Assembly: GCA_964457415.1 (NCBI GenBank)
Contig: CAYWFB010000020.1
Coordinates: 1 to 25,608 of the forward strand
DNA from: Fimenecus sp964457415
GTDB lineage: Bacteria; Bacillota; Clostridia; Oscillospirales; Acutalibacteraceae
Direction: 5' to 3'
Length of the DNA: 25,608 nt
Shown in pieces: positions 1 through 6,800 of this stretch. The notes beneath the pieces are model-generated. The model saw only the letters and a program-made list of their open reading frames with translations, did no database searches and was not told the origin of the DNA. Position 1 is the first letter of the stretch, and each line of letters opens with the position of its first letter. The position numbers were made by a program, and so were the translations under genes.

Positions 1-194
1 TCGCCGTTTACCACGCCCCACGCATTGACGAAATCAAGAAACTTTTTCTTGTTCTCGCCGGAAAGTGCTTCGGTCAGAAATTCCTCGTTTAACATCAGCA
101 CTTCCATTTGCTTCTGCACGGCTTTGTTCTGCTTGGTGCTTCGTGCCTGCGGATCAATGTTGCCGTAGTAAAATTCTTCTATAAATTTGCCCAT
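1..194 (-). CDS. DUF6809-like small protein, 5' part only
   Basis: The gene runs off the left edge, so only the first 64 residues are visible. It begins MGKFIEEFYYGNIDPQ and continues with a Lys/Gln-rich helical stretch (RSTKQNKAVQKQ) and a segment ending near FVNAWGVVNG. This pattern (FYYGNIDPQ at the N-terminus, small helical protein) is what I recall for the DUF6809 family of Clostridia, often found on mobile elements; no biochemical role is known to me. The ATG at 192-194 is supported by a full AAAGGAGGT ribosome binding site at 201-209. A possible promoter lies at 224-252. The family name comes from memory of the sequence pattern, not from a search. Confidence 0.72.
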   Translation of the reverse strand, partial: MGKFIEEFYYGNIDPQARSTKQNKAVQKQMEVLMLNEEFLTEALSGENKKKFLDFVNAWGVVNG

Positions 195-223
195 ATTGTT
201 ACCTCCTTTGATTTTCTACCATA

Positions 224-252
224 ATTGTACTCAAAGGCGGTGTAATAGTCGA
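224..252 (-). promoter_or_regulatory. Possible promoter of the DUF6809-like gene
   Basis: On the minus strand a TACAAT -10 hexamer (229-224) lies 17 nt from a TCGACT -35-like hexamer (252-247, 4 of 6 matches to TTGACA). It sits about 30 nt before the ATG at 194. The -10 is good and the -35 is weak. Confidence 0.4.
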
Positions 253-267
253 ATGTACCGCTATAAA

Positions 268-312
268 CAGAAAAATACCGAGAAAAACCTTTTACAGTTC
301 TTCTCGGTATTT
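268..312 (-). terminator. Rho-independent terminator of the SHOCT operon
   Basis: A perfect 12-bp inverted repeat (AAATACCGAGAA at 273-284, its complement at 301-312) is followed on the minus strand by a T-rich tract. It lies downstream of the SHOCT gene ending at 453 and so probably ends that transcript. Confidence 0.75.
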
Positions 313-410
313 ATTGGATTGCCCTTTTGCAACGCCCATAAGTTAGTATTTTGAAATTACTGCCTTATGTGGCGTGTGCAAATTGCTTACTCGGTTTTAT
401 TTTCACCTTG

Positions 411-435
411 TAGGGTCGGGTCTCCGTGCCCGACC
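411..435. repeat. GTAGGG-type palindromic intergenic element, copy 1
   Basis: GGTCGGG at 414-420 and CCCGACC at 429-435 form a perfect 7-bp stem with an 8-nt loop, preceded by TGTAGGG. Similar GTAGGG-flanked GC-rich stems occur at 2181-2206 (opposite orientation) and 14357-14381. It has no T-tract next to it, so it looks more like a REP-type element than a terminator. Confidence 0.5.
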
Positions 436-452
436 GTTACATTGTTAACAGA

Positions 453-1442
453 TTACAATTTCAAAATTTGCTGTCTTTTCGCATCAAACTCTTCTTGAGT
501 TATCAAATTTAAATCAAGCAGTTCTTTTAACTGTTTCATTTCTTCAACCATATTCAATGCAGGGGCAGTTTGTGATTGCACAGGTGCTTCTGTATTTTTG
601 TTAGCCTGCAAGAAATTGAATTCCTTTTCGGGAATAACCTTCATAAAAACTTCTGAATAATAATACGGCAATTCTTTAATTTCCACCTGACCTTCAGCGT
701 TTTTGAGGTTTAACATTGTCACACGAGAATCAAATTCAGTAATCGTGGATTTTATCGGGTCAATACAAAATCCTGTTTGTGCACCTATAATTGCACCCGC
801 ATCACCAAACAACATCCCGCCGATAGCCGCACCTGTCAGATTTGGCTGGCCGCCTCGACCGCCGCCACCTGATACCATTGCTACGTGTTCTACATCGCCT
901 ATCAATTGGTAACTCACAATATTTTCAAGAGGGATGACACTGATTGCGAAAAGATTTTCATTTTCAGTATTATTAAACTGATTAAAAATTTTTTCACTAT
1001 ATTCTTTTGTATCACTCATCTCAATTTTCATCTTTGGAGTACTATTTTCTATTAAAATGAGATTATCTTTATATCGTGTTGCACACACGTGATGATGTTT
1101 TTCTAATTTAGGAAAACATAAATTTTGATATTTACGACTAATAGAATTCCATCTTTCATCTATGCTTTCGTTTATTTTAATAATTGTTTGTTCACTAAAC
1201 TGATAACCAACTATTCTATTGTAATAAAACAAAAGAAATTCTTCAAAATTTTCTTTATCAAAACACCTAGATAATTTCTCGTTTTCAACACAATCATAGA
1301 GATAATTAAATCCTTTGATTCCATTTTTAATGAATTCGTCTCTTTGTTGTTCAAGTTTCATAAACATAGGATGTGTTGTGTATAAAAATGAAAGGTGCTG
1401 AATACAACTTAGACAAAAGGTATCACCATAATGATGGAACAT
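453..1442 (-). CDS. SHOCT-domain protein, C-terminal piece of an interrupted zinc-ribbon gene
   Basis: This 329-residue reading frame ends in a typical SHOCT helix pair (about residues 298-329: EEMKQLKELLDLNLITQEEF), a short domain found at the ends of many bacterial proteins. In the middle (about 187-225) is a Gly-rich stretch with GGGGRGG and a glycine-zipper-like GAAIGGMLFGDAGAIIGAQTG-type segment that could associate with membranes. The N-terminus carries FCLSC, one CxxC pair. The frame continues upstream, without a shift, through a single TAA (1446-1448) into a 40-residue frame with another CxxC pair (CCICGEK). There is no good ribosome binding site before the ATG at 1442. I therefore think this is the C-terminal part of one 370-residue zinc-ribbon/SHOCT protein broken by a stop. 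It could still be translated by reinitiation. Function unknown. Confidence 0.65.
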   Translation of the reverse strand: MFHHYGDTFCLSCIQHLSFLYTTHPMFMKLEQQRDEFIKNGIKGFNYLYDCVENEKLSRCFDKENFEEFLLFYYNRIVGYQFSEQTIIKINESIDERWNSISRKYQNLCFPKLEKHHHVCATRYKDNLILIENSTPKMKIEMSDTKEYSEKIFNQFNNTENENLFAISVIPLENIVSYQLIGDVEHVAMVSGGGGRGGQPNLTGAAIGGMLFGDAGAIIGAQTGFCIDPIKSTITEFDSRVTMLNLKNAEGQVEIKELPYYYSEVFMKVIPEKEFNFLQANKNTEAPVQSQTAPALNMVEEMKQLKELLDLNLITQEEFDAKRQQILKL

Positions 1443-1445
1443 AGG

Positions 1446-1568
1446 TTAATATACTTCTTTAGATTTCATTTCTTCCAACATTTGTTCGATTTTATATCCA
1501 GTAGTAGCAGAAACTTTAGAAATTACAGAAAATGCAGAAGTCTTCTCTCCACAAATACAACATTTCAT
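1446..1568 (-). pseudogene. N-terminal zinc-ribbon fragment of the SHOCT gene, ended by in-frame TAA
   Basis: The 40-residue frame starts MKCCICGEKTSAFS and ends EMKSKEVY before TAA. Its start has a plausible ribosome binding site (AAGGGTGAG) and lies 12 nt after the stop of the small Cys-rich gene upstream, consistent with an operon. The next codons, in the same frame, are CCT and then the ATG of the SHOCT frame, and FCLSC follows ten residues later. CxxC here plus CxxC beyond the stop would make a four-Cys zinc ribbon of the kind often seen at the N-terminus of SHOCT proteins. The alternative is a genuine separate small protein. Confidence 0.6.
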
Positions 1569-1580
1569 TTTTTCTCACCC

Positions 1581-1790
1581 TTATAAAATTTCAGTCCATT
1601 TTGAATATTTCATACAATATGCATCTTTTTTACGCTCTTTGTCAGTAAAATTGCAGTCAACCTTACAACAAATTCCATAATTATCATAAATATTGATTTT
1701 GGGAGTTCCGTTTTTATCGAAAACGGGTTCTCTGTCACCTGTCCAATATTCACAAGTACCGCAAATCATTCTGTCTGTTTTACTTTGCAT
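1581..1790 (-). CDS. Small cysteine-rich protein of unknown function
   Basis: The product has 69 residues and six or seven Cys in pairs: CGTCEYWTG near residue 10, GICCKVDC in the middle and YCMKYSKWTEIL at the end. The spacing suggests a small metal-binding (zinc) fold. The start ATG (1788-1790) has an AGAGGTG ribosome binding site at normal distance. It is the first gene of the minus-strand unit that continues with the zinc-ribbon/SHOCT frames, and it is divergent from an XRE repressor at 1893 with shared operators between them. I recognise the pattern as a recurrent small protein of Clostridia but know no function for it. Confidence 0.7.
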   Translation of the reverse strand: MQSKTDRMICGTCEYWTGDREPVFDKNGTPKINIYDNYGICCKVDCNFTDKERKKDAYCMKYSKWTEIL

Positions 1791-1802
1791 AATAACACCT
1801 CT

Positions 1803-1823
1803 TTTGACATTTAGTGAATGTCA
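1803..1823 (+). promoter_or_regulatory. Operator site 1 of the divergent XRE locus
   Basis: This 21-bp site contains TTTGACATTTAGTG followed by AATGTCA, with inner dyad GACATT-N5-AATGTC. It matches the site at 1858-1878 on the opposite strand at 19 of 21 positions. It lies just before the ribosome binding site of the Cys-rich gene, so a bound repressor would block that transcript. Confidence 0.7.
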
Positions 1824-1834
1824 TATTTTGTTAA

Positions 1835-1863
1835 ATTATATCATATAATCTTTTTATTGACAA
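1835..1863 (-). promoter_or_regulatory. Promoter of the Cys-rich/SHOCT operon
   Basis: On the minus strand TTGTCA (1863-1858) and TATAAT (1840-1835) are separated by exactly 17 nt. The -35 hexamer overlaps operator site 2, which fits repression by the adjacent XRE protein. Confidence 0.7.
1844..1849 (+). promoter_or_regulatory. Probable -10 of the XRE regulator promoter
   Basis: A TATAAT hexamer lies 44 nt before the ATG of the regulator. No good -35 is seen 17 nt upstream. Operator 2 would cover the start region of this transcript, so autoregulation is likely. Confidence 0.45.
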
Positions 1864-1878
1864 GCACTAAATGTCAAA
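1858..1878 (-). promoter_or_regulatory. Operator site 2 of the divergent XRE locus
   Basis: Read on the minus strand this is TTTGACATTTAGTG followed by CTTGTCA, differing at only two positions from site 1. The centres of the two sites are 55 bp apart, in opposite orientation. It overlaps the -35 of the minus-strand promoter and lies between the regulator's -10 and its ribosome binding site. Confidence 0.7.
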
Positions 1879-1892
1879 TTAAGGAGATTTAT

Positions 1893-2135
1893 ATGTTTAT
1901 AAACAAAAGTGCGGACGGCAATAATAACGTTTGTGGTAAGAATATTGCACGATACCGAAAAGATATGAAAATCTCACAAAGAGAATTGGCTGACAAGCTT
2001 CAGTTAATCGGTCTTGATATTGACAAAAATGCAATACAGAGAATTGAATGTGGCAAAAGGTTTGTAACAGATATTGAAATAATCGCCTTTTCAAAAGTGT
2101 TGAATGTCAGTTTTGAGGATTTGTTAATAAATTAA
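1893..2135 (+). CDS. XRE/Cro-type helix-turn-helix regulator
   Basis: The 80-residue protein is essentially one HTH_3 domain. GKNIARYRKDMKISQRELADKL (about residues 16-37) is helix 1 to helix 2, and the recognition helix lies around DKNAIQRIECGKR, followed by a Cro/CI-type ending (IIAFSKVLNVSFEDLL). I chose the ATG at 1893 because AAGGAGA (1881-1887) precedes it; the frame is open further upstream but that part covers the promoter and operators. It probably binds the two 21-bp sites at 1803 and 1858 and controls both itself and the divergent Cys-rich/SHOCT unit. No toxin partner is evident. Confidence 0.85.
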   Translation: MFINKSADGNNNVCGKNIARYRKDMKISQRELADKLQLIGLDIDKNAIQRIECGKRFVTDIEIIAFSKVLNVSFEDLLIN

Positions 2136-2160
2136 GGGACTTCGTGTGAAGTCCCTTTTG
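2136..2160 (+). terminator. Terminator of the XRE regulator
   Basis: An 8-bp stem (GGGACTTC, loop GTGT, GAAGTCCC) begins directly after the stop codon and is followed by TTTTGTTTTTG. Confidence 0.85.
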
Positions 2161-2180
2161 TTTTTGTGGTTGAATTTTAC

Positions 2181-2206
2181 GGGACGCCGAGTCGGCATCC
2201 CCTACA
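2181..2206. repeat. GTAGGG-type palindromic intergenic element, copy 2
   Basis: GGGACGCCGA and TCGGCATCCC form an imperfect stem at 2181-2200. Read on the minus strand it starts GTAGGGGATGCC, giving the same GTAGGG flank as the elements at 411 and 14357. Confidence 0.45.
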
Positions 2207-2236
2207 TTTTTCACTCTACACTTTGCATTGTGCATT

Positions 2237-2716
2237 TTATAAATCCATTGTCATTTGTGAGAATTTTTGTCCCCATGCGTTTGCCCAGCTTTCGCAATAA
2301 ACCTTATAATAAGAAACATTGTTCTTTTTGCGGTATCCTGCAAAACAATTACACCAGATTGCTGACGGAATTGCAATTACGGGGTAATAAAGAGGGCCAA
2401 GCAGTAAGCATTGCCAAGTATGACCGTATTCGTGAATTCGGGTGTTGTAAGTCCATTTTTCGCTTTCGTGATTATCACGCATAAAGATGAAAAGCCCCAA
2501 GGACAAACCGCCTTGTTTCCAAGGCAGATAAACTATATTTGAATATCCGAATTTCTGGTGACGTCTTTTCAAAACCTTTGTGCAGATAAGGTATATTATT
2601 CCGCCCACAAGGTTTACAGGAAGTCCCCAAGTCCATTGAATAAGATAAAAAACAACATCAAATAATTTACTTCTTTTAACTGTTGGTTCAGTTTTAGTTA
2701 TATCAATATTGCTCAT
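2237..2716 (-). CDS. Small membrane protein with HEYGH metalloprotease-like motif
   Basis: The 159-residue protein has a hydrophobic segment near residues 20-47, an HEYGH motif at 95-99, a second hydrophobic segment (about 103-121) and CESWANAWG near 141-149. HExxH followed about 45 residues later by ExxAN is the arrangement of zinc metalloproteases in which the two His and a distal Glu bind zinc. The protein is much shorter than true M48 or M50 peptidases, so proteolysis is not shown; it may be a minimal membrane metallohydrolase. Its ATG follows a GGGGAG ribosome binding site placed right after the stop of the GPH symporter gene (10-nt gap), so the two genes are probably co-transcribed. Confidence 0.65.
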   Translation of the reverse strand: MSNIDITKTEPTVKRSKLFDVVFYLIQWTWGLPVNLVGGIIYLICTKVLKRRHQKFGYSNIVYLPWKQGGLSLGLFIFMRDNHESEKWTYNTRIHEYGHTWQCLLLGPLYYPVIAIPSAIWCNCFAGYRKKNNVSYYKVYCESWANAWGQKFSQMTMDL

Positions 2717-2726
2717 AATAACTCCC

Positions 2727-4394
2727 CTATTCTACACTTGCCATAAGTTGCTTTTTCATTTCTTCGGCTTCAATGAGAATTAAATACTCGCCGTCTTCAT
2801 TTTTCTCAAGTGTATGACCCTGACTTTCATCGTTATCTTTACCAAGCCAAGTGTTTTCAAACTTCTGACCCGAAACAGCGTAGCAACGCTCTTTTTCGTA
2901 ATCGGTGAGAGTTACACTGCCATATTTATGCTTTGTGGCAATAGCAGCACGAATCATTGTGTGGTCATCTTTCGTCATCTTAAAGTTTTTGAGAAGAATA
3001 AGAGCTATCACCGCCGCAATTATGGGAATAACCGCAACGCAGATACGCACACCTAAAATTGCGCTGTCAGACTGAGTGAAAAGCTGACCCGTACTTTTTT
3101 CATAATTTGAAACTGTGTCACCTGTCACAAGTCCGAAGCCCTGCAAGGTAAAGCCAACCATTGCGGCCATAACACCGCTGATGCTTTTCTTAATAAGGGT
3201 ACTGAAGGTTGAAATAACACCCTCACGGCGTCTGCCCGTTATCAGCTCGTCAACATCTGTAAGGTCGGGGAAAATATTTGTTGAAACAAAGCCAAGACCC
3301 GACATACCGAAAGGATAAAGTATCATACTTATCATCATAAGTGCCGACCAGATGAAGCTTCCGCCCTCACTGCCTGTTTGCATAATAAGACCTATTGCAA
3401 GACCTGCCACCATTAAGGGTGTCACAATATTACCGCACTTTTTCTTACCGTGCTTCATTGTCAGTGCGTAATTGAGTGGGAATGCGCCTGCCTCAGCAAC
3501 ACCTGCAACCGCATTGAAAAGTGCATATTTACTATATTGATTTGCGAGATATTTAATGTAATAAACCTTTGAGTTTGCATAAAAACCCGTTGCGAACTGA
3601 TAAGCAAGACTCATAAAGAAATACTGTCTGAAAGACTTATTTTTAAATACAAGTGCGTATTCCTTGAAGAAAGATTTAATATCAAGAGGCTCAACTTTAT
3701 TATTAAGGGAGCTGGGTTCTCTCGTCTTAAAATATGTAAGGCTTACGGCAATACCGAAAAACACAGACAGAACCAAACCTATTACAAGGAACGGGGCTTT
3801 CGATTGTGAGGTAAGATTATCACTTGAGCCGAAGAGAGCAAGTATAACAACCACAATACCGAAAGCAGGCACCATACCTGCAGAATTGAAAAGATAACCT
3901 ACAGAGTTATATTGAGTTCTGAGATTATATTCGGGGGCAAGTTCGGGAAGCATTGCGGTGTGTGGCACGCCGATAATTGTATATGCCGTTTTATAAAGCA
4001 TATAAACAATAGTGAAATAAGCCATTGCCATACGCGGATTTTCACTGCCGTTAAATCCGAAAGAATTCCACAAAAGTGTGTATGAAACAACCATAAGTGG
4101 AATTCCCCAAAGAAGATAACGTCTGTGCTTGCCTGTTTTTGAGCGTGTTCTGTCGGTAATAAGACCCATAACGGGGTCGGTCACTGCATCCCAAACGGTA
4201 GCAATCATGACGATAATTCCCGCCTGATTCAGCGACAAATTTACAACATCAGTGAGGAAAACGGTAAAATACATACCGATAATGTAACCTGCACCGCCCA
4301 TATACATATTTGCATAGCTGTAATTTATCATCGGCAAAATAGTGGTTTTGAAGTCCCCCTTTACACCGATAGCTTTTTTAATTTTTTCTCCCAT
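2727..4394 (-). CDS. GPH-family (MelB-like) cation:sugar symporter
   Basis: This is a 12-helix inner-membrane transporter of the glycoside-pentoside-hexuronide:cation symporter family, part of the major facilitator superfamily. The N-terminal half shows the family signature WDAVTDP (residues 68-74), whose acidic residues bind the coupling cation in MelB, and the cytoplasmic loop DRTRSKTGKHRRYLL (81-95). After the last helix an 80-residue hydrophilic tail follows; GPH proteins are usually 450-500 residues, so 555 is long because of this tail. The start at 4394 is chosen over an upstream ATG at 4454 because the latter lies inside the terminator of the preceding gene; AAGAG lies at proper spacing before 4394. 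The substrate cannot be told from sequence. The HEYGH gene follows in the same unit. Confidence 0.88.
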   Translation of the reverse strand: MGEKIKKAIGVKGDFKTTILPMINYSYANMYMGGAGYIIGMYFTVFLTDVVNLSLNQAGIIVMIATVWDAVTDPVMGLITDRTRSKTGKHRRYLLWGIPLMVVSYTLLWNSFGFNGSENPRMAMAYFTIVYMLYKTAYTIIGVPHTAMLPELAPEYNLRTQYNSVGYLFNSAGMVPAFGIVVVILALFGSSDNLTSQSKAPFLVIGLVLSVFFGIAVSLTYFKTREPSSLNNKVEPLDIKSFFKEYALVFKNKSFRQYFFMSLAYQFATGFYANSKVYYIKYLANQYSKYALFNAVAGVAEAGAFPLNYALTMKHGKKKCGNIVTPLMVAGLAIGLIMQTGSEGGSFIWSALMMISMILYPFGMSGLGFVSTNIFPDLTDVDELITGRRREGVISTFSTLIKKSISGVMAAMVGFTLQGFGLVTGDTVSNYEKSTGQLFTQSDSAILGVRICVAVIPIIAAVIALILLKNFKMTKDDHTMIRAAIATKHKYGSVTLTDYEKERCYAVSGQKFENTWLGKDNDESQGHTLEKNEDGEYLILIEAEEMKKQLMASVE

Positions 4395-4410
4395 AAAAAA
4401 CATCTCTTTT

Positions 4411-4448
4411 ACTAAAAATCTGCACAGAAACGGGGTCTGTGCAGATTT
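4411..4448 (-). terminator. Terminator of the glyQS-lipid kinase unit
   Basis: A perfect 13-bp stem (arms 4416-4428 and 4436-4448, AAATCTGCACAGA and complement) is followed on the minus strand by TTTTTAG. It lies 10 nt past the lipid kinase stop and excludes the longer start of the GPH symporter. Confidence 0.88.
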
Positions 4449-4457
4449 GTTCATTTG

Positions 4458-5357
4458 TTAATCATCTACCATTATGGTCACGGCGTGCTCTTTGGTTTTT
4501 ATCTCAACATATTTGTGTATTCCGCCACTTTCACCGTCGAGAGTCCAGTCGACCGGCTCGTCAAAGTAGAATTTAAAGCTTTTGCCTCGTTTTACCACAA
4601 GATATTCATTTTGGAGAACATCCTTTGTAACAAACATTGATTTGACAATGGATACTAATTGTTTAGGGTTTTTTGGCATACGGATAAGTGCCAATTCGTG
4701 AAATCCGTCATCAAATTTTACGCCCGCCTTTGTGAGCACGGGGAAGCCTGCGATTGAATATGAGTTTGAAACTCCGCCATAGAAGAATTTACCTTCTATA
4801 ATCTCGCCGTCATCGCACTCAATTTTTGCCTTATAGCCTTTGAGCTTGGGAACTTCCTTAAGAGTTTCCCAATAATAAGCACCTCTGCCGATTTTGTTCT
4901 TCAATGACTGCTTCGCCTTGTAAGAAACATCACAAAAATTACCGAAGCATGAAACATAGATAAACTGTTCTTCCCCATTGAAATCACCAATATCAACGGG
5001 CATTTCGTCACCGTCGATTATAGCGTCAACTGCTTCAAGTGCCTCTGTGGGGATATTAACGGAATGGGCGAAATCGTTGGTTGTGCCAAGGGGGATATAA
5101 CCGATTTTCACCTTGAGATTTTTCTCTATTACTCCGCAGATTGTTTCTTTGAGAGTACCGTCACCGCCGACACAGACTATAAAATCTTTTCCCTCTCCGT
5201 ACTGCAAGGTTACGGCGGTGGCATTCTTATCAATTTCTGTATAACGTGTTTTCACTTCAAAACCTGCATCTTCAAACTTTTTTGTAATCTGAGGAAGATA
5301 ATCGGTTGCACGGCGCTTGCCTGCGGTGGGGTTCACAATAAGCAAAAGCTTTTTCAT
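4458..5357 (-). CDS. Diacylglycerol kinase-like lipid kinase (YegS/BmrU type)
   Basis: The 299-residue cytoplasmic/membrane-associated enzyme belongs to the DAGK_cat family, which transfers phosphate from ATP to diacylglycerol or related lipids. NPTAGK at 9-14 and the nucleotide-binding GGDGTL at 64-69 are intact, as is PLGTTNDFA at 89-97. The C-terminal half (FYGGVSNSYSIAG onwards, ending in a region with DGE near 275) fits the second domain. Its start lies 4 nt after the glyQS stop, and its ribosome binding site (TTGGAG) is inside the end of glyQS, so translation is likely coupled. The substrate (diacylglycerol, undecaprenol or another lipid) is not decided by sequence. Confidence 0.88.
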   Translation of the reverse strand: MKKLLLIVNPTAGKRRATDYLPQITKKFEDAGFEVKTRYTEIDKNATAVTLQYGEGKDFIVCVGGDGTLKETICGVIEKNLKVKIGYIPLGTTNDFAHSVNIPTEALEAVDAIIDGDEMPVDIGDFNGEEQFIYVSCFGNFCDVSYKAKQSLKNKIGRGAYYWETLKEVPKLKGYKAKIECDDGEIIEGKFFYGGVSNSYSIAGFPVLTKAGVKFDDGFHELALIRMPKNPKQLVSIVKSMFVTKDVLQNEYLVVKRGKSFKFYFDEPVDWTLDGESGGIHKYVEIKTKEHAVTIMVDD

Positions 5358-5361
5358 TTAA

Positions 5362-6762
5362 TTAAAACTCCAATTTGTTATTAATATAAGCAACAAGCTC
5401 GTCAATAGGCATTCTTACCTGCTCCATAGTGTCGCGGTCACGAACTGTTACACAGTTGTCTGCGGGTGTTTCATCATCACCAACTGTCTGGAAGTCAACA
5501 GTAATGCAGAATGGTGTACCGATTTCGTCCTGACGGCGATAACGCTTACCGATTGAGCCTGCATCGTCATATTCAACATTGAAATGTTTTGAAAGCATTG
5601 CGTAAATTTCGTCTGCCTTGTCGCCCAATTTCTTTGAAAGAGGAAGAACTGCTGCCTTAACGGGAGCAATTGCAGGGTGGAAACGCATAACAACACGGCT
5701 ATCATTCTTAGCCTCGTCAACAACCTCTTCATCATAAGCCTCTGTGAGAAGAGCGAGGAAAAGACGCTCAACACCCAAAGATGGCTCAATAACATAGGGA
5801 ACATATTTTTCATTTGTTGTGGGGTCAAAATATTCAAGGCTCTTACCGCTTGTGTTGATGTGCTGTGTAAGGTCGTAGTCTGTTCTGTCAGCAATACCCC
5901 AAAGCTCGCCCCAACCGAATGGGTAGAGGTATTCAAAGTCTGTTGTAGCCTTTGAGTAGAAGCAAAGCTCCTCGGGGTCGTGGTCACGAAGACGAAGGTT
6001 TTCTGCACTCATACCTAAAGAATAGAGCCAATCACGGCAGAAGCTTCTCCAATAATCAAACCATTCAAGGTCTGTACCGGGCTTGCAGAAGAACTCAAGC
6101 TCCATCTGTTCAAACTCACGAACGCGGAAGATAAACTTACCGGGAGTGATTTCGTTACGGAAAGATTTACCAATCTGTGCAACACCGAAAGGAACCTTTT
6201 TTCTTGTTGTTCTCTGAACATTCTGGAAGTTTACGAAAATACCCTGTGCAGTTTCGGGACGAAGATAAATTTCGGCAGTTGAATCCTCTGTAACGCCCTG
6301 AAAAGTCTTGAACATAAGATTGAATTGACGAATATCAGTAAAGTTGTGAGCACCACAATCGGGGCAAGGAATTGAATGCTCCTTGATGTAATCACTCAAC
6401 TGCTCATTTGACCAGCCTGCAACATTTGTGCCGTCAAAGTTCTCAATAAGAGTATCTGCACGGTGACGTGTTTTACACTGACAGCAGTCCATAAGAGGGT
6501 CAGAGAAGCCACCAAGGTGACCTGAAGCTACCCAAGTCTGCGGATTCATAAGGATTGCTGAATCAAGACCTACATTGTATTTATTCTCCTGAATAAACTT
6601 TTTACGCCAAGCCTTTTTGATGTTTTCTTTCAGTTCAACACCAAGAGGACCGTAATCCCAAGTATTTGCAAGTCCGCCGTAAATTTCGCTACCTGCATAT
6701 ACAAAGCCCCTGCCCTTTGAAAGAGCTACAAGCTTTTCAAGTGTTTTTTCTGTGTTTTTCAT
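5362..6762 (-). CDS. glyQS: Glycyl-tRNA synthetase, dimeric type
   Basis: The 466-residue enzyme charges tRNA-Gly with glycine using ATP; it is the single-chain alpha2 class II form, not the alpha2-beta2 GlyQ/GlyS form. The N-terminus GFVYAGSEIYGGLANTWDYGPLG (around residues 19-41) is diagnostic. A CCQC/CPDC set (C93, C94, C96, C133, C136) forms an insertion that could bind zinc. YLRPETAQGIF (166-176) and the motif 2 region RNEITPGKFIFRVREFEQME (203-221) are intact, and motif 3 (GVERLFLALL) follows near residue 330. The C-terminal anticodon-binding domain ends the protein. The start has AGAAGGA upstream. It lies 38 nt after putP without a terminator between, so read-through is possible; the gap is too short for a T-box leader. 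Confidence 0.97.
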   Translation of the reverse strand: MKNTEKTLEKLVALSKGRGFVYAGSEIYGGLANTWDYGPLGVELKENIKKAWRKKFIQENKYNVGLDSAILMNPQTWVASGHLGGFSDPLMDCCQCKTRHRADTLIENFDGTNVAGWSNEQLSDYIKEHSIPCPDCGAHNFTDIRQFNLMFKTFQGVTEDSTAEIYLRPETAQGIFVNFQNVQRTTRKKVPFGVAQIGKSFRNEITPGKFIFRVREFEQMELEFFCKPGTDLEWFDYWRSFCRDWLYSLGMSAENLRLRDHDPEELCFYSKATTDFEYLYPFGWGELWGIADRTDYDLTQHINTSGKSLEYFDPTTNEKYVPYVIEPSLGVERLFLALLTEAYDEEVVDEAKNDSRVVMRFHPAIAPVKAAVLPLSKKLGDKADEIYAMLSKHFNVEYDDAGSIGKRYRRQDEIGTPFCITVDFQTVGDDETPADNCVTVRDRDTMEQVRMPIDELVAYINNKLEF

Positions 6763-6800
6763 TTGGAAATCATTCCTTCTTATATATTATTGTGAAAATT

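Noticed and set aside
4395..4454. Upstream in-frame ATG for the GPH symporter
   Set aside because: The region is a 13-bp terminator hairpin of the lipid kinase transcript; the ATG at 4394 has its own ribosome binding site.
5448..6008. Long open frame within glyQS in another frame
   Set aside because: Shadow of a conserved synthetase gene; low-complexity Ser/Leu/Thr/Gln-rich product with no recognisable domain.
6763..6800. T-box leader before glyQS
   Set aside because: Only 38 nt separate glyQS from putP, far too short for a T-box.
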